Positions 19,322 to 27,402 of a stretch of 64,000 nt of DNA are shown in pieces. The notes under the pieces are model-generated. The model ran no database searches and was not told the DNA's origin. It saw only the letters and a list, made by a program, of their open reading frames with translations. This stretch comes from Pseudomonas oryzicola (GTDB lineage: Bacteria > Pseudomonadota > Gammaproteobacteria > Pseudomonadales > Pseudomonadaceae): NCBI RefSeq assembly GCF_014269185.2, contig NZ_JABWRZ020000001.1:2195001-2259000 (forward strand). Reading direction: 5' to 3'. The position numbers and the translations under genes are program-made. Within the stretch, counting starts at the first letter, position 1. Every line of letters starts with the position of its first letter.

Positions 19322-19580
19322 ATGACGCATTCGCTGGACTATTCGGCAGCATCGCTGGCCGAAGCGCGGGCTTTGGCCGAGCAGCTGTGCTGCGCCAATG
19401 ATGTATGGCGAGGTCTTGCTGGACCAGGGCTTGCAACTGACTGCCCTGGTCCAGCACCAGAGCATTCCGTGGGAGGCGTTGCCGGGGCAGATGGTCAAGG
19501 GTGACGATGGCGAGTGGCGCTTGCGTGACCAGCCAGCACGCCTGCCCCTGAGCTATACGCTGATGGCAATCAAACCCTGA
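19322..19580 (+). pseudogene. Small gene apparently split by a frameshift
   Basis: An ATG at 19322 opens MTHSLDYSAASLAEARALAE, QLCCA, after which this frame degenerates. From 19398 another frame reads protein-like to a stop at 19580: MMYGEVLLDQGLQLTALVQH, QSIPWEALPGQMVKGDDGEW, RLRDQPARLPLSYTLMAIKP. Joining them needs a one-base shift near 19395. It could be a decayed gene, a sequencing error, or a short second gene starting at 19398. It follows the lipoprotein gene by 24 bases. Confidence 0.35.
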
Positions 19581-20348
19581 TCAGGACAGATACCCACCGT
19601 CGACATTGAGTGCTGTGCCGGTGGTGTAGCTGGAGGCATCGCTGGCCAGGTACAACACGGCGCCGGCCATTTCCCTGGGGTCGGCCACGCGCTTGAGCGG
19701 GATCTGCTGCAGCGCGGCGTTGCGGATGGCGTCATTCTTCACCAGGGCCGAGGCGAACTTGGTGTCGGTCAGGCCCGGCAACAGGGCGTTGCAGCGGACG
19801 CCGAACGGCGCGCATTCCTTGGCGAAGACCTTGGTCATGTTGATGACCGCCGCCTTGGTTACCGAATAAATGCCCTGGAACAGGCCAGGCGAAACCCCGT
19901 TGATCGATGCGACGTTGATGATGCTGCCGCCGCCCTGCTCGCGCATCAACTTGCCAGCCTCCACCGACATGAAGAAATAGCCACGGATGTTGACGTCCAC
20001 CGTCTTCTGGAACGCGCCCGGGTCGGTGTCCAGCACATTGCAGAACTGTGGGTTGGTGGCGGCGTTGTTGACCAGGATATCCAGCCGACCGAACTGTTCG
20101 CGAATACCGGCGAACACCTGCTGGATCTGCTCCAGTTCGCCAATGTGGCAAGCCACCGCAGTGGCCTTGCCACCCGCGGCGATGATGGCCTCGGCAACCT
20201 GCTGGCAGCCGTCGAGCTTGCGACTGGACACGATCACATGGGCACCTTGCTGCGCCAGCAAGTGGGCAATCGCCTCGCCAATGCCGCGGCTGGCGCCGGA
20301 AACGAAGGCGATCTTGCCGTCGAGGTCGAACAGGTGGGTCTTGGACAT
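19581..20348 (-). CDS. Short-chain dehydrogenase/reductase
   Basis: A 255-residue classical SDR with the NAD(P) motif FVSGASRGIGEAIAHLLA, NNAATN, the catalytic Ser in NVASINGVSPG and YSVTKAA (Tyr-x-x-x-Lys). It ends an operon-like group (phosphatase, SCP2, kinase-like, SDR), 36 bases after the kinase-like gene. Context suggests oxidation of a hydroxyacyl or similar lipid substrate, but the substrate is not evident from sequence. Confidence 0.92.
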   Translation of the reverse strand: MSKTHLFDLDGKIAFVSGASRGIGEAIAHLLAQQGAHVIVSSRKLDGCQQVAEAIIAAGGKATAVACHIGELEQIQQVFAGIREQFGRLDILVNNAATNPQFCNVLDTDPGAFQKTVDVNIRGYFFMSVEAGKLMREQGGGSIINVASINGVSPGLFQGIYSVTKAAVINMTKVFAKECAPFGVRCNALLPGLTDTKFASALVKNDAIRNAALQQIPLKRVADPREMAGAVLYLASDASSYTTGTALNVDGGYLS

Positions 20349-20384
20349 GCTGGTTTCCTTGTTATCCGTCGTCGAGGTCGGTGC

Positions 20385-21452
20385 TCAGAGGCTGGACTTG
20401 GCGATAACCTGCAGGGTCATCTGTTCCAGCAAGCGGTTCATGTGGATGAACTGGGCGAAACGCTTGTCCTGGGTCTGCCCATGGTAATAGCGGTAGTAGA
20501 TCTGCTGGACGATGCCGGCCAGGCGGAACAGGCCGTAGCAATAGTAGAAATCGAAGTTGTCCAGGCGGATGCCGGCGCGCTCGGCGTAGTAGTCGACGAA
20601 CTGGCGACGGTTGAGCATGCCCGGCGCGTTACTGGGCTGGCGGCGCATCAGTTGCATCGGCGCCGGGTCATCGGCCTCGATCCAGTAGGCCAGGCTATTG
20701 CCCAGGTCCATCAACGGGTCGCCGAGGGTGGCCATTTCCCAGTCCAGCACACCGATGATGTGCATGGGGTTGGCGGCATCGAGGATCACGTTGTCGAAAC
20801 GGTAGTCGTTGTGCACGATGGCCGGGCGTGGGTGGTCGGCGGGCATCTTTTCGCGCAGCCAGGCGGTCACCTGTTCCCAGCGCGGGGCGTCCGGGGTCAG
20901 GGCCTTTTCATAGCGGCTGGTCCAGCCTTCGATCTGGCGCTGCACATAGCCTTGTGGCTTGCCGAGGTCGGCCAGGCCGCAAGCGTTGTAGTCCACCTGG
21001 TGCAGCTCCACCAGGCGGTCGATGAAGCTCTTGCACAAGGCCTCGGTGCGCGGGGCATCGAGGTCCAGTTCGGCCGGGATGTCCGAGCGCAGGATGATGC
21101 CGTTGACCCGTTCCATGACGTAGAACTCGCCGCCAATCAGGCTGATGTCGGTGCAGTGCACGAAGGCCTTGGGGCAGTACGGGAAGCCGCTGTTCAGCTG
21201 GTTGAGGATACGAAATTCGCGGCCCATGTCGTGGGCCGACTTGGCCTTCTGGCCGAACGGCGGGCGGCGCAGCACGAAGTCGCGGTCCCGGTAGCTGACC
21301 AGGTAGGTGAGGTTGGAGGCACCGCCGGGGAACTGGGTGATGCGCGGCAGGCCTTCCAGGCCGGGAATATTGGCCTTGAGGTAAGGGTCGATGACGGCTG
21401 CATCGAGTTCTTCGCCGGGGCGTACCTGGGTGGACTGGTCGGTGAGCGTCAT
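20385..21452 (-). CDS. Aminoglycoside-phosphotransferase-fold kinase, probably acting on hydroxyacyl-CoA
   Basis: 355 residues. The APH-type kinase core is clear: FPGGASNLTYLVSYRDRDFVLRRPP (nucleotide loop and Lys), the catalytic loop IVHNDYRFDNVILD and the metal-binding IGVLDWEMATLGDPLMDLG. This subfamily is related to the kinase half of ACAD10/ACAD11 and to LvaA, which phosphorylate hydroxyacyl-CoAs in 4-hydroxy-acid breakdown. The neighbouring SDR and SCP2 proteins fit lipid or acyl-CoA work. The exact substrate is inferred, not shown. Confidence 0.82.
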   Translation of the reverse strand: MTLTDQSTQVRPGEELDAAVIDPYLKANIPGLEGLPRITQFPGGASNLTYLVSYRDRDFVLRRPPFGQKAKSAHDMGREFRILNQLNSGFPYCPKAFVHCTDISLIGGEFYVMERVNGIILRSDIPAELDLDAPRTEALCKSFIDRLVELHQVDYNACGLADLGKPQGYVQRQIEGWTSRYEKALTPDAPRWEQVTAWLREKMPADHPRPAIVHNDYRFDNVILDAANPMHIIGVLDWEMATLGDPLMDLGNSLAYWIEADDPAPMQLMRRQPSNAPGMLNRRQFVDYYAERAGIRLDNFDFYYCYGLFRLAGIVQQIYYRYYHGQTQDKRFAQFIHMNRLLEQMTLQVIAKSSL

Positions 21453-21633
21453 GCGTTTTCCTTATTCTCGATCGCAAGGACTATTGGCTAATCTAATGCG
21501 CTGGTGAGGTTGGAACAAGCGTGCCAGGTGCCCTATAGGTGCGGGTGTTGCTGCTCGATCAACTGCCTTGATGAAAGCTGCATTGTTTGCTCGACGCGCT
21601 CCCGCAGACAGCCAGCGCAAGCCTGCTGAGGGC

Positions 21634-21664
21634 AAAAAAAAACCGAAGCCGTTCAGGCTTCGGT
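21634..21664 (-). terminator. Terminator of the SCP2 gene
   Basis: ACCGAAGCC and GGCTTCGGT pair around GTTCA. The minus strand continues TTTTTTTTGCC. Located 28 bases after the SCP2 stop. Confidence 0.9.
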
Positions 21665-21691
21665 CTTTCGCTCTTCCGGGCTTCCCATCCC

Positions 21692-22009
21692 TCAGGATGG
21701 GAACAGCTCGCTGAGCTTCATAGACAGCATCATGTCGCCTTCAACGCGCAGCTTGCCGCTCATGAACGCTTGCATGCCGTCGGTTTCGCCGCTGACGATA
21801 CCCTTGAGGGTTTCGCTGTCCATCACCAGCGTGCAGTTGGTATCCGGGTTTTCGCCTTCCTGCAGGTCGCAGGTGCCGTCCTTGACGATCAGCGCGTAGT
21901 GCTTGTCTTCGTCGGTGATGTTGAAGCCGAACACCAGGTCCAGGCCGGCGGCAGCGGATGGGTTGAACTTCTCTTGCATCTTTTTGACGGCATCAGCTAC
22001 GGAGGTCAT
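21692..22009 (-). CDS. SCP2 sterol-binding-domain protein
   Basis: A 105-residue single-domain protein. AVKKMQEKFNPSAAAGLDLV, FGFNITDEDKHYALIVKDG and GMQAFMSGKLRVEGDMMLSM are the SCP2 fold, which binds acyl-CoA and other lipids in a hydrophobic tunnel. Its ATG at 22009 has AAGGAAT upstream; the same frame runs open further but inside the phosphatase gene region. It follows the phosphatase gene on the same strand by 56 bases and precedes the kinase-like and SDR genes. Confidence 0.9.
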   Translation of the reverse strand: MTSVADAVKKMQEKFNPSAAAGLDLVFGFNITDEDKHYALIVKDGTCDLQEGENPDTNCTLVMDSETLKGIVSGETDGMQAFMSGKLRVEGDMMLSMKLSELFPS

Positions 22010-22065
22010 GGCGCATTCCTTATAGAGTGATTTACACGTCCCCGCAGGGACACAACAAGCCGGGC

Positions 22066-22776
22066 TCATCGATAGGTGACAAGCTCCGGCGCCTTCAACA
22101 GTTGCACATGGGCCTGGCTGTTGAAGGAAGCCAGTGCCACGTCGCGGCCGCGGAACTTCAGCTGGCTGAGCGACGTGTTGATGATCTGCCAGTTCAGCGC
22201 GAACGCCTGGCCGGGGGTAATACGGGTAACCAGGTGGAGCAGGGCGGCAATGGTGCCGCCCGAGGTGAAGATGGCGATATTCTCGCTGCCGGCGGCGCCA
22301 TCGAGTACGCGGTGCAGGCCATCGCGCACCCGAGTGGTGAAGGCCTGCCAGGTTTCCAGGCCATCGTCGGCATGCTCGCCCTCGTACCAACGCTGTACCA
22401 TCAGTGCGAACAGGCGCTGGAATTCGCTGCGATGCTGTGCACCATTACGCAGGATGTGCAGGGCATCAGGCTCGTCCGGCAGCAGCCCGGGTAGCAAGGC
22501 GCGGATCACGCCGTCGGCATCGAACTCATTGAACGCGGCATCGGTCTCAACAGCCGGCACCGGGCAGCCACTGGCGTGCAGGGCTTCCAGTGCCAGGCGC
22601 GCGGTATCCTGCTGGCGGCGCAGGTTGCCTGCCACGCAGCGGTCCAGGCGCACGCCGAGCTGGGCCAGGTGTTCACCGAGGGCCTGGCTTTGGCGCACGC
22701 CCACCGGCGAGAGGACGTCGTAGTCCTCGGCGCCGAAGGAGGCTTGGCCATGTCGGATCAGGTAGAGGTTGCCCAC
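22066..22776 (-). CDS. Histidine phosphatase family protein
   Basis: 236 residues from a GTG start (MGNLYLIRHGQASF), preceded by GGAAC. The RHG motif supplies the phosphohistidine, and the second catalytic His lies in IFTSGGTIAALLHL, where most members have GH; here the sequence is SGGT. The acid residue is in FNEFDADG. Substrate unknown; it may be a phosphoester made by the neighbouring kinase-like protein. First gene of the phosphatase-SCP2-kinase-SDR group. Confidence 0.85.
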   Translation of the reverse strand: MGNLYLIRHGQASFGAEDYDVLSPVGVRQSQALGEHLAQLGVRLDRCVAGNLRRQQDTARLALEALHASGCPVPAVETDAAFNEFDADGVIRALLPGLLPDEPDALHILRNGAQHRSEFQRLFALMVQRWYEGEHADDGLETWQAFTTRVRDGLHRVLDGAAGSENIAIFTSGGTIAALLHLVTRITPGQAFALNWQIINTSLSQLKFRGRDVALASFNSQAHVQLLKAPELVTYR

Positions 22777-22973
22777 GGAAGGTTCCGGCCTGTTGGAGGT
22801 TGCTGCGAGGTTAGGATGCGGCACACGGGCTGTCAACGAAAAAACATACAAGCGTTTGAAAAGGTTGTTTGAAAGATGTTGCCAGCGTTTGCACCGGCTG
22901 GCAGCACCTCAGGCGCAACGGTATGCTTGCTACAGTTACGCGCCGTTGTGGCGCAGGCATTTAAGGAGTCAAT

Positions 22974-23999
22974 GTGGAGTTTCTTGCCGAATACGCAAGC
23001 TTTCTCGCCAAAACCGCCACCCTGGTCATCGCCATCCTGGTGGTGCTGTCGGCCATCGCCGGGCTGCGTGGCAAAGGGCGGCGTAAACCGGGCGGGCAAT
23101 TGCAGGTCACCCGTCTGAACGAATTCTACAAGGACCTGCGTGAGCGCCTGGAGTCCGGCTTGCTCGACAAGGCCCAGCTCAAGGCGTTGCGCAAGCAGCA
23201 GGCCAAGGCGGAAAAACAGCAGCAGAAGAAAAAGGGCAAGGCCGAGGAAAAGGGCCGGGTCTTCGTGCTGGACTTCGATGGCGATATCAAAGCCTCTGCC
23301 ACCGAAAGCCTGCGCAACGAAATCACTGCGCTGCTGACCCTGGCCACCCCACATGACGAAGTGGTACTGCGCCTGGAAAGCGGGGGTGGCCTGGTACACA
23401 GCTACGGCCTGGCCGCATCGCAACTGGCGCGCATTCGCCAGGCCGGCATTCCGTTGACCGTGTGCATCGACAAGGTGGCTGCCAGCGGCGGTTACATGAT
23501 GGCGTGCATCGGCGAGAAGATTGTCAGCGCACCGTTCGCCGTGCTGGGCTCCATCGGCGTGGTGGCGCAATTGCCCAACGTCAACCGGCTGTTGAAAAAG
23601 CACGACATCGATTTCGAAGTGCTCACTGCCGGCGAGTACAAGCGCACCCTGACCGTGTTCGGCGAAAACACCGAGAAGGGGCGGGAGAAGTTCCAGGAAG
23701 ACCTGGACATCACCCACCAGCTGTTCAAGGATTTCGTCGCCCGTTATCGCCCGCAGCTGCACATCGACGAAGTGGCCACCGGCGAAGTCTGGCTGGGCGT
23801 TGCGGCACTCAACCGCAAGCTGGTGGACGAGTTGCAGACCAGCGACGAATACCTCAGCGAGCGCGCACGCACGGCCAACCTGTTCCACCTGCACTATGCC
23901 GAACGCAAGAGCCTGCAGGAGCGCATCGGCATGGCTGCCAGCGGCACGGTGGAGAACACCGTGGTGGGTTTATGGAGTAAACTTGGCCGCCTGCGCTAA
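22974..23999 (+). CDS. sohB: SohB inner-membrane serine protease (family S49)
   Basis: 341 residues. An N-terminal membrane segment (KTATLVIAILVVLSAIAGL) and a charged linker precede the S49 domain. The nucleophile Ser is in KVAASGGYMMACIGEKIVS and the general-base Lys is in LTAGEYKRTLT. VLDFDGDIKASATESLRNEI and LRLESGGGLVHSYGLAA are typical of SohB/SppA. I use the GTG at 22974 because AAGGAG lies eight bases upstream. Last core gene before tRNA-Cys. Confidence 0.93.
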   Translation: MEFLAEYASFLAKTATLVIAILVVLSAIAGLRGKGRRKPGGQLQVTRLNEFYKDLRERLESGLLDKAQLKALRKQQAKAEKQQQKKKGKAEEKGRVFVLDFDGDIKASATESLRNEITALLTLATPHDEVVLRLESGGGLVHSYGLAASQLARIRQAGIPLTVCIDKVAASGGYMMACIGEKIVSAPFAVLGSIGVVAQLPNVNRLLKKHDIDFEVLTAGEYKRTLTVFGENTEKGREKFQEDLDITHQLFKDFVARYRPQLHIDEVATGEVWLGVAALNRKLVDELQTSDEYLSERARTANLFHLHYAERKSLQERIGMAASGTVENTVVGLWSKLGRLR

Positions 24000-24037
24000 C
24001 ACCTTGAACCCGTTGAAATTTTTTTTTGTTCAGGGGG

Positions 24038-24066
24038 TTGCAAGGTTAAACGAATGCAGACATAAT
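24038..24066 (+). promoter_or_regulatory. Promoter of tRNA-Cys
   Basis: TTGCAA and CATAAT are separated by 17 bases, about 88 bases upstream of the mature tRNA. It is host DNA left of the att site and is therefore still connected to the tRNA after integration. Confidence 0.65.
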
Positions 24067-24153
24067 GGCGCCCATCGAAACGCAACAAACTTTGAAAAAA
24101 GTTCAGCGTTTCAAGGAGATAGTGAAGCGCAAGCAGCTAGATCCGAACTTTGA

Positions 24154-24227
24154 GGCCGAGTAGCAAAGTGGTTATGCTCCGGATTGCAAATCCGTCTACG
24201 CCGGTTCGATTCCGACCTCGGCCTCCA
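24154..24227 (+). tRNA. tRNA-Cys(GCA), prophage integration site
   Basis: 74 bases with encoded CCA. GGCCGAG pairs with CTCGGCC, the anticodon loop is TTGCAAA (anticodon GCA) and the T arm carries GTTCGATTC. Bases from 24179 to the 3' end are inside the 50-base direct repeat shared with 48735-48784, so the 3' part is supplied by the prophage and restores an intact tRNA. Confidence 0.97.
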
Positions 24228-24228
24228 C
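24179..24228. repeat. attL core (50-base direct repeat)
   Basis: Identical to 48735-48784, from the anticodon stem to one base past the tRNA CCA. Similarity continues imperfectly for a few bases beyond (TATTC against CATTC). Confidence 0.95.
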
Positions 24229-24235
24229 TATTCTA

Positions 24236-24270
24236 AAGCCCCGCAGCCATTGAGGTTGCGGGGCTTTTTT
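24236..24270 (+). terminator. Terminator downstream of tRNA-Cys (phage-borne copy)
   Basis: AAGCCCCGCA and TGCGGGGCTTTTTT pair. It lies on the phage side of attL and parallels the different hairpin at 48791-48823 beyond attR, which is presumably the tRNA's original terminator. Confidence 0.85.
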
Positions 24271-24302
24271 CATGCCTGCGGATTTTGCTGGCCCCGGCCA
24301 TT

Positions 24303-24342
24303 TGGGACAATCCTGGGACACTCGAAGAAATTGCATGTCCCA
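24303..24342. repeat. Integrase/excisionase arm-type repeats, left end
   Basis: TGGGACA occurs at 24303 and again 11 bases later at 24314, and the inverted form TGTCCCA at 24336. The same three-part pattern, with the same 11-base step, is found at 48613-48642 inside the right end. Pairs of repeats one helical turn apart on both sides of the core are what tyrosine-integrase arm sites look like. Confidence 0.6.
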
Positions 24343-24366
24343 CGGGTCCCCGGCAAAATCCGGTGC

Positions 24367-25344
24367 ATGGCCACTATCGAGCAGCGCCCCAACGGGGCAT
24401 GGCGGACCAAGATCCGCCGAAAAGGATATCCGACCCTCTCCGCGACCTTCGACACCAAGGCCGAGGCCCAGCGCTGGGCTGCCGAAATCGAAGGCGACAT
24501 GTCGCGCGCCAGGTTCGTCGACATGCGCGAGGCGGAGAGCACGACCTTGGAAGAGGCCCTTGACCGCTACTCCCGCGAGGTGACTTCAGCCAAGAAGGGC
24601 GCCAAGCAGGAAATGACCCGCATCGCCAAGTGGAAGAAGCACAAGCTGGCGAAGAAGGGCCTGGCCGCGATCCGGTCAAGCGATATGGCTGCATATAGGG
24701 ATGATGAGCTCAAGGAAGGGAAGTCCACCGCGACGGTCAAGCTCGACCTGGCGGTGATCAGCCACCTTTATACAGTGGCCATCAAGGACTGGGGTATTGA
24801 GGGGCTGAGCAACCCGGTAGCTCGGCTGAGAATGCCGAAGGGGGCGAAGTCGCGCGATCGGCGGCCGACTGCCCAGGAGCTGAAGGATGTGATCAAGGCG
24901 GCAGGCGATATCCACGCTGAGATGCCGGCGATCATCGGTATTGCGGTAGAGACGGCGATGCGCCGTAGCGAACTGCTGACGCTCCGTCGCGAGAACGTCA
25001 AAGCGAAGCACGTGATTCTGGAAGACACCAAGAACGGTACCCGTCGACTGGTCCCGCTGTCTGTCCGGGCGCGCAATCTGCTGGAGTCGCTGCCGGCGCG
25101 CCTGGATGGCAAGGTGTTCTCCCTGGTCCCGCACTCGGTCAGCCAATATTTCACCCGGGCCTGCCGGGCGGCTAACGTTGAAGACCTGCATTTCCATGAC
25201 CTTCGCCATGAAGGGACGTCGAGGCTGTTCGAAAAAGGTCTGTCGATGATGGAGGTCAGCACAATCACGGGGCACAAGTCCTTGAGCATGCTCAAGCGCT
25301 ACACGCATCTGTGCCCCGATACCCTGGCTGACAAGCTCGGTTAA
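24367..25344 (+). CDS. int: Phage integrase (tyrosine recombinase)
   Basis: 325 residues. An N-terminal arm-binding/DUF-type start (MATIEQRPNGAWRTKIRRKG) and core-binding helices precede the catalytic domain with Arg in ETAMRRSELLTLRRE, HDLRHEGTSRLFEKG (His-x-x-Arg), GHKS and the nucleophile Tyr in LKRYTHLCP. It points away from attL into the prophage and begins ~140 bases from it. It ends overlapping the 3' end of the convergent excisionase-like gene by four bases. It should catalyse integration at tRNA-Cys. Confidence 0.95.
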   Translation: MATIEQRPNGAWRTKIRRKGYPTLSATFDTKAEAQRWAAEIEGDMSRARFVDMREAESTTLEEALDRYSREVTSAKKGAKQEMTRIAKWKKHKLAKKGLAAIRSSDMAAYRDDELKEGKSTATVKLDLAVISHLYTVAIKDWGIEGLSNPVARLRMPKGAKSRDRRPTAQELKDVIKAAGDIHAEMPAIIGIAVETAMRRSELLTLRRENVKAKHVILEDTKNGTRRLVPLSVRARNLLESLPARLDGKVFSLVPHSVSQYFTRACRAANVEDLHFHDLRHEGTSRLFEKGLSMMEVSTITGHKSLSMLKRYTHLCPDTLADKLG

Positions 25345-25586
25345 CGCACGCTGGCGAGCGTCGGGGGCGCCTGGCGCTTCCGGCCTGGCTTCGCCGGAGT
25401 GTGCAGTCCGCTCTCGCACTCCTGCAAAAACTGGCGCACCGTGCTGACCCGCCAGCAGATCCGGCTGCCTTGTTTGAAGAACGGCGGCAGCCAGGATGCC
25501 CCGGCCTGCCGGGCGCTGCGGATGGCGGATTCGGACCGGCCAAGGAGCTTGGCCAGTTCGGGGATGTGGATGATTTCTGGTTCCAT
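25341..25586 (-). CDS. Excisionase-like winged-helix protein (AlpA/Xis type)
   Basis: 81 residues: MEPEIIHIPELAKLLGRSES followed by AIRSARQAGASWLPPFFKQG, SRICWRVSTVRQFLQ. This is the MerR-like winged helix of excisionases (hydrophobic helix, R-S-x-S-A-I-R, then the wing with conserved Trp-Arg). AGGAG lies ahead of the ATG at 25586. Convergent with and touching the integrase gene, the usual place for a recombination directionality factor. Confidence 0.75.
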   Translation of the reverse strand: MEPEIIHIPELAKLLGRSESAIRSARQAGASWLPPFFKQGSRICWRVSTVRQFLQECESGLHTPAKPGRKRQAPPTLASVR

Positions 25587-25613
25587 GTGGGGCTCCTGCC
25601 GCACCCGGCGGCA

Positions 25614-25856
25614 TCAGTAGGATGCGACTATCTTTTTGCGCTGCTCATGCAGCTCGTTTTCTCTGGCCAGCTGCGCCTCACGGTCAGCGAGCCACTTCCT
25701 GGCTTTGTCCTGCGCGGCCTTGGCGCTGGTGAACAACTTCGGCCGCGGGTGCTTCATGCCTTTGCTGTCCACGCAGAACAGGCCTTTGCGCACGATGGTG
25801 ACCTCCCTGACGGCGAAGTCCTCGCCCAGGGTGTAGGCCTTGAATGGGGTGGTCAT
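25614..25856 (-). CDS. Phage protein of unknown function
   Basis: 80 residues: a short beta-rich start (MTTPFKAYTLGEDFAVREVT) and a long charged helix at the C-terminus (AKAAQDKARKWLADREAQLA). It belongs to the leftward early operon. Nothing more can be said of its function. Confidence 0.65.
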   Translation of the reverse strand: MTTPFKAYTLGEDFAVREVTIVRKGLFCVDSKGMKHPRPKLFTSAKAAQDKARKWLADREAQLARENELHEQRKKIVASY

Positions 25857-25865
25857 GGGTAATCC

Positions 25866-26042
25866 TCAGGCCGTGAATTTGTGCCCGACCTTCGCCGCGC
25901 GGGCGGCTTCCTCGGTGCGGAACATGAGCCTGGTCTTGCTGGTGCTGCCCCAAGCGTTGTACTCGACATCGACCCACCAGGCGCCGAACTTGCGGTACGG
26001 CTCGCCGAGGATCTTCGTGACGTAGCAGTCGATCAGGTTCAT
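25866..26042 (-). CDS. Small phage protein, unknown
   Basis: 58 residues, MNLIDCYVTKILGEPYRKFG, AWWVDVEYNAWGSTSKTRLM, then FRTEEAARAAKVGHKFTA. It is chosen over the longer in-frame product because the upstream codons overlap the next gene. Compact alpha/beta composition; part of the leftward early operon, 9 bases upstream of the previous gene. Confidence 0.6.
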   Translation of the reverse strand: MNLIDCYVTKILGEPYRKFGAWWVDVEYNAWGSTSKTRLMFRTEEAARAAKVGHKFTA

Positions 26043-26080
26043 GGATGGTCTCCACGCCGCCGGTGGCGGCAGGTTGGTGG

Positions 26081-26632
26081 TCAGGCCAGCAGCACTTCGC
26101 GCACGACTTCCCAGAGTCGAGCGGCGGGCCATTGGTAGCGGTCAAAGTCTGTGTCCGGCTGGATACCGTAGCGGCAGGTGGAGTGGGCACCTTCCGGGAA
26201 CTCGGCATCCTTCCGCATGATGGTCGCTACCCGGCCGTCACCACCTGGCTCGGTTCTGTGGTAGTCGTAGGCGTAGGTAAGGTATTCACCCCCTGCATAG
26301 ATCAGGTCGGTTCCTTGGTGGGCCATATCGGCACGGCCATCCGGCGTCCAGGGACGCCCGCCACCGGCTTGGCGCTTCCCTTCATGCAGGTACAACACGA
26401 ACTCGCCATCGGCGTGCCGCACAGGCTCGTATCGATGGTTGATCTGTTCGCCGACAAGCACACGGGACACGAAGCTGAAGCGGTGATCGTGAATGGCCGA
26501 GTGCTCGAGGCAACTGCGCCGCGGCAGTTCGGGGTGCCACACGTGCAGGCGTTGGTCGCCCTGCAGCTGCACCTGGACGAAGCCCAGGCCGTGGAGCGTG
26601 ATCTTGTCGGTCATCACATCGTCGATGATCAT
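26081..26632 (-). CDS. Phage protein with a His-rich, cupin-like region
   Basis: 183 residues with GGAGAG ahead of the ATG. The region EHSAIHDHRFSFVSRVLVGE and HRYEPVRHADGEFVLYLHEG has alternating hydrophobic strands and His residues reminiscent of a small beta-barrel (cupin-like), but I cannot confirm the fold. Part of the leftward early operon. Function unknown. Confidence 0.65.
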   Translation of the reverse strand: MIIDDVMTDKITLHGLGFVQVQLQGDQRLHVWHPELPRRSCLEHSAIHDHRFSFVSRVLVGEQINHRYEPVRHADGEFVLYLHEGKRQAGGGRPWTPDGRADMAHQGTDLIYAGGEYLTYAYDYHRTEPGGDGRVATIMRKDAEFPEGAHSTCRYGIQPDTDFDRYQWPAARLWEVVREVLLA

Positions 26633-26699
26633 GGCAATAGCTCTCCATGCCCGCGCATGTCGGCGGGCTTGAGTAGTAGGGGGAGGGGTTAGGCTGGAA

Positions 26700-26963
26700 T
26701 TAGCCGTAGTCGAAGTCGTATTCGGCGAAGCATGGCGCGCATAGTGGGCGTTGTCCGCGCTGCGCCCATGCCGAGGCCTTCAGCAGCCAGCGGCTCTTGT
26801 CGACGAACCTGCCACAGTCGCGACAGTGGGTGTGATGTTCCTCGGCCTTGAGCTGCGCGAACTGGGCGATGCGCTGGCGCTCTTCCTCTTCGAGCAGTTT
26901 CCGAAAGTGCTCTCGCTCTTCTTTCTCCGTCATGTGCGGGTAGATCTTGCTCATTTCGGTCAT
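26700..26963 (-). CDS. Zinc-finger phage protein (CxxC...CxxC)
   Basis: 87 residues. A long charged helix (MTEKEEREHFRKLLEEEERQ) is followed by HTHCRDCGRFVDK and RPLCAPCFAEYDF, two Cys pairs 30 residues apart that should bind one zinc. Similar small zinc-ribbon proteins are common in early phage operons. The ATG at 26963 follows AGGGGGC; a second in-frame ATG lies three codons on. Confidence 0.65.
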   Translation of the reverse strand: MTEMSKIYPHMTEKEEREHFRKLLEEEERQRIAQFAQLKAEEHHTHCRDCGRFVDKSRWLLKASAWAQRGQRPLCAPCFAEYDFDYG

Positions 26964-27010
26964 CGCGGCCCCCTGTAGATCAGGTAGGCCATGTAGGCGA
27001 GGGCGATCAT
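26960..27010 (-). CDS. Possible 16-residue membrane peptide
   Basis: The minus strand reads MIALAYMAYLIYRGPR and stops with TGA overlapping the ATG of the zinc-finger gene. GGAG precedes its own start and it overlaps the end of the NinX gene, so it fills an otherwise tightly packed operon exactly. Too short to be sure. Confidence 0.3.
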   Translation of the reverse strand: MIALAYMAYLIYRGPR

Positions 27011-27402
27011 GGCATCAGCTCCTTGGGCACCTGGACGGTATCGCCGAGCATGTGGGCTACGATTGCACGACAGACCGCAACCAGAGCCGTTTCGCCTTTC
27101 TGGCCTAACGGGTGACCCCATTCGGTGTTGGCATTCCAGGGGCCTGATTTGTTCTCCAGCGGCGCGCCAAGATCAAGCTTGTACTTATCGATCAAAGGGC
27201 CGCCCAGCGCCCAGTCCTCCCACGGGTTGAAGCGTTTGGTGTGTTCGATGGCCTGACCTTGGTACCGCGCAAACACCCGCCACGGAACGCCGTTGTAGCC
27301 GGGCGGGGCCAGTTGCAGGTCCAGGCCTTCTGCCTTTCCTACTGCCCAGCCCAAGGCCTCGCCGACCAGGTTGGATACCCTCACTTCGATCAGGTCGGTC
27401 AT
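27007..27402 (-). CDS. NinX family protein (DUF2591)
   Basis: 131 residues. MTDLIEVRVSNLVGEALGWA, VGKAEG and FNPWEDWALGGPLIDKY are the distinctive DUF2591/NinX pattern found in many lambdoid phages. The biochemical role is not established. In lambda-like phages ninX lies in the rightward nin region. Here it is in the leftward operon. The ATG overlaps the stop of the next upstream gene. Confidence 0.82.
   Translation of the reverse strand: MTDLIEVRVSNLVGEALGWAVGKAEGLDLQLAPPGYNGVPWRVFARYQGQAIEHTKRFNPWEDWALGGPLIDKYKLDLGAPLENKSGPWNANTEWGHPLGQKGETALVAVCRAIVAHMLGDTVQVPKELMP

Noticed and set aside
20145..21491. A 448-codon plus-strand frame opposite the kinase-like and SDR genes
   Set aside because: Antisense shadow; no ribosome site and no protein-like motifs.
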